This document shows, piece by piece, positions 1 to 11,700 of a stretch of 64,000 nt of DNA. Every line of letters begins with the position of its first letter. Positions within the stretch are counted from its first letter, which is position 1. The translations under genes and the position numbers were made by a program. The notes under the pieces were generated by a model, which did not search any database, had not been told where the DNA came from, and was given only the letters and a program-made list of their open reading frames with translations. The DNA is from Symbiodinium natans (Eukaryota > Sar > Dinophyceae > Suessiales > Symbiodiniaceae), in NCBI GenBank assembly GCA_905221605.1, contig CAJNDS010000065.1:62001-126000 (forward strand), read 5' to 3'.

Positions 1-3000
1 TGCAACTTTCGGTGAGTGCAATCAATCCTGAATGCTTCCGGACGTCGACACGGCCTAGGATTGGGGCTTGGCGGAGTTTTACCACCCGCTGACAGAGTAC
101 AATGTGAGGCCGGGGAATTGAAGCCCATGTGCAGGCCCAAAGCCCCAAAGCCCCAAAGCCCCAACTGGAGCTCTGTTTTTGTTGCTGCGCGAGCTGTAAG
201 CAGTCAGGGCAGTGCAGCATCAGTAGCAAAGTTTGTGATTCGTTGGTCTGCAGCACTCAGGGTGGCCTCACGACACTACAAGGGACCTGAGCTCCTTGTG
301 GATGACTCGTGCAAGCATTGGGTCTTCTTCACCTGATGTCGGGAACAATGTGTGTGTGTGTGTGTTTGGTTTTGTACTTTGCACCGACAGAGATTGGGTC
401 TCTGCAGGCAGTGGATGCGTGAAGTACGGGTGATCGCAGTGCAAGCCCGTGAGACGTCACCAACGCGTAGTAAGGACATGCTCTACGATTATTCCTTGGA
501 TATGTGGAGTTTTGGCAGCTCGGCGGTCAAGTCACGCGTGCGTTTCCTAGGACCCAGCGAAGGGGAGCCAGAACATGCGAAGGCTAAGGCAGCTTTCCAA
601 CCCGCGGTGCTCAGGCACCGAACTAGATGTCTCCCACCATGGGCAGTACCGGGATGCCTGCGAAGAAAGCTGTGGGCAATTTTGGAGAGTGACCCCGGAA
701 GTGCGTCGGAGCGGTGTCCGCTCAAAAGGGGCCTGGCCAGAAGGCTGTCTCGCGGTTAATGTTGCCCCTCCCCCAAACCCTGCCAGGACTGTCTGGGCTA
801 TCTGGATCGGGTGATCCGGCTTCGGGTTGTGCGGGGCATCTGGTTTACCTGCTGTTCAACGGTCCGCGCTGGCTTGGGTTGTTTGGGTTGCCCTCGGATC
901 GTTTGGAATGTCTGGGCTGTCCATGTGAGTCAGGTTCGGGCTGCCCCGAGTGTTAGAGCCTCCAGGCTGCGTAATGTTCGGGTGATAAACCCGCTCCCCA
1001 GATTTTGTTTTGGTTTCCGGGGTTTTGAGGGTGGAATAAAAGGGGGGGGTGAAAATCAAATATTCTTGGGGGTTGGGTTCTGGGGGTCTGGAGGGGGTCA
1101 GCTGTCAAGGAGGAAATGAGATCTGCTTCTCTAAAGACTGAAGCTCTGGGTTCTGGAGCTCTTTCAAGCCAGCTCAGCTGAGAAGGCTTTTCTGCAATGG
1201 ACCTCTTAAGCAATCTTCAGTAAATTTTAGATTCCTGGCCAGCCGAATTTTACAATTGTCACCCCATTATTGTTTTCATCGGACCACCTGTAGGTTTGTT
1301 TACGCACATCAGCCCGAAAACCCCCCGCAATGGAAAGTAGTCTTGGACCGGTGCCCTCCCGCCGAATATTTCGATGACCACCCCATTTCAAAATGGTACT
1401 CCAACATTAGGCTTCGAGCAGCCCGTGATCTGCCCCTGAGTAGTTTGATGTCTCGTTGCTCTGTTCAGTGAGAGGGCGTGTAGTTGTAGAGCTTTGAAGC
1501 GCCTCAGTCGCGAGAATGCTTTTGGAAATTATCGGAAGACCTTTCTTTGGGGCGTTTGAGAGAGGGAAAGCGCAAGAAGCTGTGGCGTGGGTATTTGGTA
1601 AAGAAATGTAACGAACGACTTCACTTGGGAACTTGAGAGTAATGCCAGCACGCAACAGTACCAGAACACGCTGCAAAGTACATCATGTACATCCAACGGT
1701 AAAGCGAGAGCAAGACGTGGCACTCGGGGCAGCGTTCCGCGCGCGCACACACACACACAGATGAGGTTGCATGCTGGCTGGAATGACGTTTCGCAAAGAG
1801 CCCTTCTTCGCGGGTGCCGATAATGTCGACCAGCTCTACAAAATCGCCAAGGCGTGCTTGAGCTCGACAGTCGCTCTTTCCACCTGTGCTGCCTGGCGCC
1901 CGAAGCACGACAGGAAGCATTGATCACTCACCAGCAGGTGTTGGGGACTGATCTTCTGAACGATTACCTCGACGCATACGACTTGGAGCTGGAGCTAGAG
2001 GTGGAGCAACGCCTAGGGCTTCTTGGATCGAAGCAAGCAGTTTGCACGAGGGAGCAGGGGATGCGGACGGTTTGCCTGACATGATTCATATCATTCCCAA
2101 CTGGTACGGTGCTACGTTGAGCAACTCGGCTTATGTTGATGAAGGACGCTACCGCGAAAACAGTGGTCTGCTTTCAAGACCAAGGACGCGCACATGCAAG
2201 AGTGTGTTCTATGCAACTAACTCTAGCAGCCGACCATGTCAGTACAAGGACAATGCGGAACGTTGCTCTCCAGAGGCGGGCAGACTTCCGCCATCTTCTT
2301 GAGCTGCTGGAAGGGCTTTTGCAAACCTTCATGGCTGCATTGAAGCAAGGCCCTCGAGCTGATTGACAAGATGCTGCGCTACGATCCGGCCGCCAGAATA
2401 CTTCCAAGAGAGGTGCTCACATGATTAGCAGGGTCTTCATCCTGGCGTGCAAGAGCACAACGGCACATGGCTCCCCCTCGCCCTGTCCTCCCCACCCTAC
2501 CCTCCGCCTCGCAACAATCGGGTGCTGTGGAAACATGGAAGTGGCATTGGTAAGAACGGCCCTGCGCCAACAAACAAGATTTGTCATTCATAGGACATGT
2601 GCACCATTGTTAAAGTTTGAGGACCACAGGTGCCAAACATTGTCTGGGCTTTTAGCATATTCTGAAGTTTGTCATCATGAAGAGCAGATTCTATTGAGTT
2701 CTACTCGTGGCATACCTCACCCATCATGTCTTCTTTCTTCACGTGCCCGGCCCTTGCCTTCGTGTGCCCGTGGGCTGCATTGCAATTCACCATAGAACGC
2801 TCTTTCATTTCATTTCCTTTATTTGCCTCCGCCTGCTTGCGTGGCTCCGTGTGGCTCTCATCAAGTTAGCAGTCCACACCCAAGCTATTGTCGGAAGCGG
2901 AAGTGTATGAAACGTTGAAGTTACAGAGCCTGTACAGCCGTGGTGAGTGGCGGCTTACACGCCTAGGGCCTAGGCCCTGGGGGCGAAGGCCCAGGGCCTA

Positions 3001-3212
3001 GGTCCTAGAGAAAGTGCATGGCCGTCCAGCTGCCCCGGCTGAATGATGTCGTCCCGCCATGATTTCGCTAGGGCAAGCCAGTGCAGGCCATGCAGCACGC
3101 TTACTTCGAAGAAGTTCGGAAGCAGGACGAAAGCTTGCTGTTGTGCTGCGTTGCTACATGCCCCGTGCTTTTCTTTCATGAAGTGGGTTGTGCACATATG
3201 AGTGAGTACTGA
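1..3212 (+). CDS. CK2A: Casein kinase 2 catalytic subunit alpha, C-terminal half (5' end outside window)
   Basis: Ser/Thr protein kinase of the CK2 alpha family, which phosphorylates acidic Ser/Thr sites in nucleus and cytoplasm. Exons read: 1-11, 59-108, 261-303, 475-514, 1766-1851, 1938-2017, 2145-2184, 2249-2275, 2350-2412, 3087-3212. Joined in frame they give the CK2 order: the DWG metal-binding motif in [17 protein letters not shown], the activation/P+1 segment [43 protein letters not shown] then [40 protein letters not shown] and [16 protein letters not shown], ending at a stop. DWG instead of DFG and the GPELLVD segment are CK2-specific. Intron starts are GT, GC, GA, GC, GC, GC, GA, GC, GT; every acceptor is AG|G. 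The N-lobe is missing only because the window begins here. The last dozen or so residues before the stop are poorly constrained and could belong to another exon choice. Identity is very secure; the 11-base first piece and its 47-base intron are the weakest part. Confidence 0.93.
2963..3008. repeat. Stem-loop palindrome in the last CK2 alpha intron
   Basis: Two 19-base arms (2963-2981 and 2990-3008) are reverse complements at 17 of 19 positions, separated by an 8-base loop (GGCGAAGG). The arms are built from CCTAGG/GGGCC blocks. It lies inside the intron 2413-3086 of the kinase gene, 78 bases before the final exon. It could be a foldback element remnant or an RNA hairpin in the pre-mRNA; nothing here distinguishes these. 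Confidence 0.8.
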
Positions 3213-4290
3213 GAAGGAGTCGAGCAAGTGAGGGGACGCTGAGCAGACGGTGGGCAGCACCAAGACTTCCACAGTAGCACTTGCAGACGCAGTCCACTAA
3301 GCAAGACGAGTCAACATGCAGGATGCAACGCGTCCTGCCACTGCTGCGCGGCATTGGAGAAGTTCTAAGGAAGTTATATGTGTTAGCAGCTCGGTTCTGC
3401 CTGCCACACTTCCCTGGGAGCTGACGCATAATTTGCTGCAACTCCATGTGCTCGGGGCAAAGAAGTGGAAAAAAAAACCGGAGCCAAGGCGGTGCGCCTT
3501 GGATGGGCTGGCCGTTGTAGTTATTGCGTTCAGATGACAGATGGTGGCAAAGCTCAGAGGCTCGAAGTCGGCCCCCGTAGTCTTCCCCACTTCGACTTAT
3601 GTTGAACATGCTGCGCACATCGGTGGGCGTTTTTGGCGAGAGCGCCCGACCTTCTTCACGGTAACCCCGACAGCCAGAGTTGCTGCCGACACCTGGAGGT
3701 CGTGGATCCAGAGTAATCGGCCGACAATTTTCTGGCGTCAATATAGCTCCACTTTGCTTCCGCTGCAAGCAACTGGCGAAACACACCAGTGCTGTACCCC
3801 TTGGTGTTGTCACCCATGTCCACCCACTGGAACTTCGATGCGGAGCTGTGTAAGTGTGTTTCGCGATGGCGCAAGCCAGAGATTGCTTACATCATACATC
3901 GAGAACTTAGAGTTACGAGTTCGTGGCTGGTGGTATTGAACGCAGTCCAGCGCCACCTGCATGCAACCTTCGATTCTGCGTGGCTATCCATCCATCTTCC
4001 CCTCGAGCTGGCCGAGGTCTGTTTCAAACAACCTTCGACCTGTCGTTTGTTGCGTCTGGGTCTTATCGATGGACAATGGGCCCCTTTCACGCCCTTCAAC
4101 CCCATCTGCTGCAAGCTTCTCAAGGGGGGTGTGACTAGGACTAGGATTCTCATTCGACTCATGATTGCGCTTCGCAAGAGCCAACCGCCCGTAGCTCGGA
4201 CACAGGCCAACACGTCCTTCTGGCGGCCGCGAACCCATGCCTTCGCAGCCAGGTAGCAGCGAGTGCTACGAGCTCTAGTGTGCCCTATTT
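3213..4290. other. No supported gene
   Basis: Open frames exist on both strands (for example 3154-3813 minus, 3789-4256 plus) but none shows a domain, a convincing AG|G exon or biased codon use that I can defend. Treated as intergenic sequence between the kinase gene and the decayed element. Confidence 0.5.
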
Positions 4291-4326
4291 TGGTTCTAGG
4301 GAGCGCAAGCAACAACGTGGACATCG

Positions 4327-4569
4327 GTGGAGCTGGGTTTGACTGCGCCTGCCGAGTTGCGAAGGAAGACCCGCAAGAGACGACCGCCACGCCGCCCCGA
4401 CGCAACCAAAACGGCCACCGTTGGAGCCGATCGCAAAAAGGCCACCGCGATCCAAGGCCTGTCGGCTACCGAAGACCCGGACATGTGGCTGGCAAGCGAT
4501 TATCCCACGACCGCCGACCCAACCGCAACCCACCAACTCAGTGAAGCAGGCCCTTGTCGAAGATTTTGA
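4327..4569 (+). pseudogene. Basic, Ala/Thr-rich coding fragment, possibly part of the decayed element
   Basis: About 80 residues open to a TGA, rich in Arg/Lys in the first third (ELRRKTRKRRPPRRPD) and in Thr, Ala and Asp later. It lies upstream of the recombinase-like fragment at 5.7 kb and could be a Gag-like or linker piece of the same element, or unrelated. I do not recognise the protein. The evidence is composition and position only. Confidence 0.25.
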
Positions 4570-5664
4570 TTGAGCGTGGTGATGAGCTATGGGGTTGTCC
4601 TGGGCTATCGACGAGCTCAGGCTACATGTTGATACCTGGTCAAATCTTCGACGGCATGTCACGACTAGGTGTTGCACATTGTTAGGCTGGGCATTCTTCG
4701 CAATTCAATGGGCTTGTGCAAACAGGATGTTGCCAATCGATAGTGCTTCCATTTCGCAACTGTGGCTCCACAAATTCAATTCGGCCTCTCGCATTCACTT
4801 CCACTTCGGTGACGCTGCGTACGAGTGGTCCACCGCGTATCGAGCCGACTGGCGCTTTGCAGGTGTACAGTAGTCTCGGCGCTCCGACCCTCGGATTAGT
4901 ATGCCTCATATTCATTTGCGCTGCCGGATGTTTTCGATCCACTTCCACCTCAGCGATGCAACGGACCTACGTCTAACTTGAGTGGGAACATGATTCGAAG
5001 GAGTTCCTCAGTCCGGCGAACGTATGCTACATGCGGGATCCCTCGAGGCCGCGCAGGCCGCAGCTCAGCCCATACCGGCATACCGTTCCGAGACAGAGCG
5101 GCCTCGATACATTGCGCAAGCCGCTGAGCTCGGAGTATCGAGCCCCTTCCACGAATTATAGATTTGCTATGCAGATCTTCTCCAAAACCCCGCCAAAACA
5201 TCTGGCTCAGATGGTCACCCTAGCCACCGACTCCGTTCGACTTCGCGTGAAACAGGTGGCGCGAGCCGTCGAATGAGGACGAGTTCCATCCGTCTTGAAG
5301 GACACCTTTGTTGAGACGACCTGTTGAAACCGACGACATGGGATCCTCATCTCTGGCTGCTACGAGGCATTCGAGGTAGCAGCGGCCAAACTGCAACTGC
5401 AACATGCGTGGACAGAGGTGACCCACCACGGTCGACTTCCTTTCCTCACGCTGCCGTGCCATGAACCGGACACTACAGGCATGTTCATTACACGATCGCA
5501 CGTTTGTTTTCGCCATCGCTCCAACAAGACTTGTCCTTACCATGGCCGAGATGCAACCCCACCGGGCTCTTGTCCCGGACACCCACAAATGTACTTTGAC
5601 ACGCATGACCATGCAGCATCCGACAGGTCAGTGTTCTCACAGGTTTGACCTCTCGTGCGCAAGT

Positions 5665-5897
5665 GACTTGAGAAAGCCCAACTGATCGGTCGATGGGGCA
5701 GCGACGCAGTCAAGCTCTACACACCAGAAACGCCTCTCCATCATGCCAACGACGTGTTCGTGGGGCCCATCGAACACAACGACCAGGTCCAGGAACCCAG
5801 CCTTCATTTAGAACACAGGCATGGTCCATTTGCCCGGAGTGCCCGAAGCCGCCGGAACCCTGCCACGCAGGAGACAATCAGGATTCAGGTGCTCTGA
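5665..5897 (+). pseudogene. Tyrosine-recombinase-like C-terminal fragment of a decayed DIRS/Crypton-type element
   Basis: The frame opens after a TGA and reads LEKAQLIGRWGSDAVKLY near its start. Gly-Arg-Trp-x-Ser-x-Ala-Val-x-x-Tyr is the C-terminal helix pattern common in eukaryotic tyrosine recombinases of DIRS and Crypton elements, where the Tyr is the nucleophile. About 50 further residues follow before a stop. The upstream catalytic box (Arg...His-x-x-Arg) is not visible in a continuous frame, so the element appears broken. Flanking long terminal or split direct repeats were not found by eye. Family assignment rests on a short motif. Confidence 0.4.
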
Positions 5898-6867
5898 ATC
5901 GCCCCGAAGACCCGAAATTACCCCACACCGCGCCGAGGAAGAACCGTCGGCACCGATTACCTTGCAGATGACGAATTGCATACCTGTCGGACCATTTGTC
6001 TGTGTGCCTTGCCACACGCACGCAGAGAAGGGCTGCAAGGGCACACAAAAAAAACGGCCTTTTTTGGTGCTTGGTTGATCTCATCAATGTCATTCTGCTC
6101 CCGCCAGATCCAGCAAGCCGCGGGTGCACTCACTTAGCCTTGGCAAGGGGCCAATGAGCGCCCGTGGTGCACATAATGGCCGCGAGGAACGTCCATGCCA
6201 CAAGTGCATGTGCATGCATACACGTTGCAGTGCGAACTGCACGTCTCAATCCCGAACACTGCGAGGCTGATCATGGGACACCAGGTTTTTGCCGCCCAGT
6301 ACATCCATGTCGCTGTTGCGCTTTGGGCTCGACAGCAGCAGTCATGCCATAGTTACCATCGCTCTTGCATGCCGAAAGGAGAATGAGCCCGCAACTTCAT
6401 GCTACAATGGGGCTAAGGCCCAGTATTCGCCCCATGTGGCCCGAACCGGCCACGGTCACACTCATGGGCAGATGGAGTATCATATGACGCACGAGCAGAA
6501 GCCAAGTGAGAATACATACCACAGAGGTTCGCATACAAAGCAAGCACGCGAGGAGTGCTAGCTGTGGACTCCAACTTTATTTGGTGCAAATCCTGCAGCC
6601 GTAGAGGCCTGGCGCCATGGAGCGCATGCGGTCGCCTCAGAGTTGCGTGACGCGCGAAAACTTCCACGGTACGAGAGACTAGCGACTTGCTCCTGAGGAG
6701 TGATGCAGCAGGCACCGTCATGGAGCTCCTGGTGCAGGCCAGGTTTGCATCATCGCGGGCAATACGTCATTAAGTTCGAGCTGGTGCCATGCAGTGTGGA
6801 GTGGCAGAGGTCACACTGGTTTGAAGCCCTGAAGCAGAGTTCGATCAAGCCGAGACAGAGAAAGAGA

Positions 6868-6925
6868 AGGAGAGAGAGAGAGAGAGAGAGCGAGAGAGCG
6901 CGAGAGCGCGAGAGCGAGACCTTTC
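6868..6925 (+). repeat. GA-rich microsatellite
   Basis: Imperfect (GA)n / (GAGC)n tract of about 58 bases just before the probable N-terminal channel exon at 6943. It generates a spurious Arg/Glu-rich reading frame and is treated as intronic. Confidence 0.9.
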
Positions 6926-6942
6926 ATGCTTGGTTGGCTCAG

Positions 6943-7158
6943 GTGGGCCTGGCGCACCAACAGGAGCTCCAAGCAGTGAAGGACGAAGCGCTGGCTGAAA
7001 GTGCCAGCCTCCAGGCCGTGCGTAGAATCGAGTAGCATAGAGCACGAGTCATTTGGGCTGCCGGGCTTTGGGGATACTTCAAGCCGTCTGCAGGCCGAGA
7101 TCGAGGAGCTTCGCATTCTCGCGTCGCCTGCGCGAAGCCCACAGAATGCAAACAGCAG
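6943..7158 (+). CDS. Probable N-terminal coiled-coil exons of the downstream channel gene
   Basis: Two exons join in frame: 6943-7014 (reads VGLAHQQELQAVKDEALAES and on) and 7094-7158 (reads AEIEELRILASPARSPQNAN). Both acceptors are AG|G and both donors are GC, with a 79-base intron between. The joined segment is a charged heptad-like helix followed by a Ser/Pro/Asn linker, the kind of N-terminus that precedes the S1 region in dinoflagellate KCNH-like channels as I recall them. The connection to the S1 exon at 8728 is not closed: exons for the linker between 7.2 and 8.7 kb were not resolved, though 7410-7510 (reads NNSGSPAEDERPDDG) and 7852-7990 are candidates. Confidence 0.5.
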
Positions 7159-8727
7159 GCGAGCCGCACATTAGTCCCCCCGCATTGCAGCCCTAGAAGC
7201 CCTAGAGTCGCAGAGCAGCTGCACAACACTTGACGCGCGTTGCCACGGTGTTTTTTTTTTGCATGGTGGAACAGGCGCTGTTGCATTGTCTGCTCCTGTC
7301 AGGATCCACTCCACTTCCAAGATGCGAAGCCGTGGTAAAGGCGCTGGACCTGGGGCAGCAGTTCGCTACAGTTGCGTGCGGCTCATGCCTTGGCCGGCAC
7401 ACTTCTAGTTGTCTTGAACAACTCAGGATCTCCTGCGGAAGATGAGCGACCAGATGACGGATTCCTGGACGACAGGACCCTGGAGGCACAGATCCTGCAC
7501 AGCCGTTTCCCTGTGGCCATTTTGATCATTGAGTGTTTCGAGATGCCTTGAGCTCTGAAACCCCAAGCCCTTGAACCCTTTGAGGTAGAAAGCCTGGAGT
7601 CCTTCCATGAGGACCAAGGTTGCGATGTCATGTGAGCAGTCGTGTGTGCTGGTGGGAATGTTTCGGAAGATGTTTGCACGGCTGTCATGTGCTTAGCCCC
7701 AGTCCAGCATTCCATGCAGGCCTGCCAGGGAGCCGGCAGCCATCTCATGCCGCTTGGCTTCGATGCAACTTGTGTTTGCAAGACCGAAGGTACTCAACAA
7801 CAATATTGAATGGAGAGGAACATGACATGGCCGCATCCTGCAAATAGTTTTGCTCAGGCCAGCGCCAGGTCTGGATGGCCAAAAGCACCAAGTGATACTG
7901 GTGCGATGGAGCACGCGCCGTCAGCGAACACACAGAAATCAGGCACCTTGCCAATGTCAAGTTCGACTTTTAGAAGCCAGGCCAAGGCAATGCCAACATT
8001 TCTTCACAGGCAACATAACGCATCGGATGCGTTGCCTGTTCCTGACTTGTTTGGAATTTGTTTGGAATCTGGCGCGCCGGTCCAAGAACCTGAGGCAAAT
8101 CGGATTCTGAGAAACAGGCTGAGAGACGCAGTTTCCTGAAACCTAGAGAAGATGAGGATGAGAAGCATCTCTGCTGATGTGACGGCTGGGGCTGGGACAT
8201 GTTGTGTGTGTGCGCGTGCCAGTCTAGCCTGCGTTTGCAAAGCACCTGCATGGATTTGTCTTTGGCTTTGCCGCTGGTAACGCCGGTAAAAACAACAGGA
8301 GCACCAGCTCAGAAAGCTGAGGACCGAGGCCAAGATCCCGGATTTGTGTGACATTTGGAATGCAGGCGCATCTTCTTTTTCTGCCGGGGTTCCGTATGGA
8401 ACGCTAGGATGGCATGTTGTATGGCATGTTGTGTTCCTTTCCATACTGTGACGTGGGCAGGCCGGCCTCTGAGCAAGGCACGTGTGAACTTCATGGCATC
8501 TCGCACTCGGAAGGCGTGGCGCAGGCCCGAGTGGCCGATTGTGTCCCAAAGTGTCTTCAGATGCATCGACTGGACAGAAATCATGAGAGCTGACAATGAG
8601 CTGACCGTCCACAGGCCTTCGGTACTGCAAGCAGCTTCTCCCATAGAGCTCCTTGTACTACAGCTGGAACTTGGTGACTGTGGGATGCTTAAGAAGCAGC
8701 ACACGGCCCACATTCCATTCATCTGAG

Positions 8728-11700
8728 GGAGTTCTTTACAGAGGGGCCCGGGCGATGCATTTCCGTCCTGGTCGTCGCACCGACGTCGGTGAAACGCTTG
8801 TGTTACGACGTCTTCGGCTACTTGGCTGATCACTTGGCTCATCCGCCCCTAGTCCCAAGCCCTTGCCGCCTTTGCCGCCTTTGCCGCCTTTGTCGCCTTT
8901 GCCTTTGCCCATGTTCTCTCCTGTTCTTGGTTGGCTCTTGCAGAGCTGGTCCAAGGAAAGGGCCAGCGGCTAGAGAGGGCTGTAGTGAAGTGGCGGTTGA
9001 TGTGCGAGATTGCCAGGTGTTCTCTTGATCTGCTATGACCTGATTTTTCTTCCCATCGAAGCCTTCCAGCCTGAAAGCAATGCATTCATGGAAGTGATGG
9101 CCTGGGTCTCCAGCTGCTACTGGCTCTTGGACATTCCCTTGTCCTTCTTGGTCGGCTATCCGTTACTGGAGGACGTCGGAGAGAAGAGAGGAAAAAAAGC
9201 TAGAACTTTACGAGAGAAAAACGCAAGCTGTCGGACTTGTGCGCTTGTGACGTTTTGTTGCTTGTGCGGCGATCAGTTGACAGCAGCGCTTTCCTGAAGG
9301 AGGGAACCGTTGAGATGCGGGTTTCGAAGATCGCGATCCAATACCTCAGAACATGGTTCATCTTCGACATGGCGGTTGTCTGTGCCTTGCAATTATTAAT
9401 GTGAGCCAAATCTTCCGCATTCTGCGTGTGCCTGCGTGTCATGTCTGGACGCATTGGTTTCTTGCATCGGGGGGCCGAAAAGTGGTGTGCTCTGGTGCGC
9501 AGGTTTTGCTTGTTGAAGCTTTTTTGAATACAAAAAGAGAAGCAAATAAGTAAATGGGTTTGTCACTGAAATAAGCTAAAATGCAGGGCCCCATGCAGAT
9601 GGGATGAAACGGGCACCCTTGTTCACTGCGGACGATTCTTCCCGACATTGTAAGCACTTGACGAAGTGTTGACATCGATGCAGATGCAGGCTTGCTTTCT
9701 TCATTCGTGCACACATCGCACAGCAGAGGTCTGGATTGGGCGCTACACATCTGGAGCTTTATGTACGCTGCCAACTCGGATTCAGGCCGGTTCTCGTAGA
9801 CTAATTCTTACATGCCATCATGGACATTTTCTGGACAGCGGAGCCCATCCAGGGAATTCACCTGCATCATTGAAGCGTTGCAAGCTTTGCGAGCTTTACG
9901 GCGAATGAGGAAACTTGCGGTAGAGCTGCATTTCTACCCTTGCGCAACGTCTCGTTTCAGGAGCCGATGCCGGCGTGGCTTTCTTCCGAACGGCGAAGAC
10001 TATCCGCTTGCTGCGCTTTTTCCGGCTTATCCGGCTAATGAAGGCCAGTTTCAAAGAATGCAGTGGCTTCTCCACAGCCTCGTTTAGTAGCCATGGAATT
10101 TTGGGAGGGTTGCTCATGGTCATCGTTGTGCGCTTGGTTGGAGCAGGCTCGTGGCCGGATCAATGACTTCGTCGAGCGTGTGCAGTGGTTTGGCCATGAA
10201 GACTTCTGCAGCGTGTAAAGACTGCCCTGCTGTAGCTGATGTGCATGTACATCTAGGAACCATTTTCTACTTGATGCGTTCTGATTCGGCGCCTGGCCGG
10301 TAGAACCCAGGTCTGAGGCATCATTGATCCTGATTGGTATTGCAAAGCTTGTCGCTTTCATCATCCTTGTGAACCACCTGGTGGCCTGCGTGTGGTATGC
10401 TATAGGCACCTATGTGCCTTGTTTCGAAGATCTGGCGAGAGCTCCAGGCACATCGTCAGCCTCTAGGTCTAGGTGTCTAGGTGCAAAGATGCCTCCCCGA
10501 AATCACGAAATTAAGGATCTCACCAGAGAGGACAGATGGCTTCGAGCCAGTGGCTTGGAGCCCCGATGGCAACACCAGCGTCAAGTTGAGTTATCTTGAG
10601 TTGACGGCCCGTATTAGCCATGGACCCTAAGCCCCGAAAAGAATCCGCCCTCTGCCTTTGTGAGCATGTGAACACGATGTCAAGATTCTCCAAGCAACTG
10701 CGCAACTCTGCTACTTGTGGAGTGGGAGCATCATCCGTGTGCCCACGTGCCGTCAAAGCCAGAAGCTGAGGAAGCCAGGAATGTATGGTACAGATATTCC
10801 ACAGCCCTTCATTGGTCGATTACACAGATCCTCTTGAGCATTGGATGAGTGGTTTCTTCTTTCTTTTTTGCAATGCTGTCGGAGGCTGTCGGGCATCTCA
10901 TGAGCATCTAACCCTTTCCAGTGGTGAGGTTCACACCAGCATCCATGGAAGTTGTCCCGGCGAACGAGTACGAGCGATTCTTCACCGTTTGCATGATCTT
11001 ATCCGGCATGCTCATCTTCTCGTCGTTCGTATCTGCAATAACCAATGCCATGAACCAGCTGCGAAACCTCAACAGCCGCTTGGATCTACACAGTCAATCC
11101 CGCGCTTAGCTTGGCCTACCCTTAAGACATCCAAACCGCCTTTGGACCTGAGGTTGGCGTCATGAACAAGAATCTCTTTTGCGACGATACCTTCAGGAAA
11201 ACTCAGTCACCCCGTCGTTGACAGCCCGCATCCACAACTGCTTGCAGAAAGCGTTGTAGCTGGGTTGGATTCAAAAGAAAACAAGGCTGTGTTCTTTGTA
11301 TTCACACGCGAGCGGATGCGAGCGGCATTTACAGGCTTTACTTTTGATGACAGCTGGTACCAAGCGCACTCGGGGGTTGTTCCTTCTCAGGCAGCAATCT
11401 CGTCGGCGGGTGCATGTGGATGAAATTCGCATACTTCAGCAACTGCCGCTGAGCCTCAAGCTCCTCAACTGTCAAAATGGGGGGGGGGGGAGCGTCGCTG
11501 TCATTCGCTGTCATTGATGCGGGGCATCCTCCAGTCTATGAGAAAAGTTATTGTAACACGCTTCTCTTCTCGTGACAAGGGCTTGAGAAGAGCTTCGGGA
11601 AGGGTTTGACTTAGCCTGGGATCTACAGTAGAATCTGCATGCTTGTGGCATCTTGTGGCGCTTTTCCAAAGTATCCTGTGCCGGCCGATTCAGTTTGTGC

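Noticed and set aside
8004-8842. Overlapping minus-strand frames across the channel N-terminal region
   Set aside because: They are shadows of the plus-strand channel region and its introns; no domain or splice chain on the minus strand.
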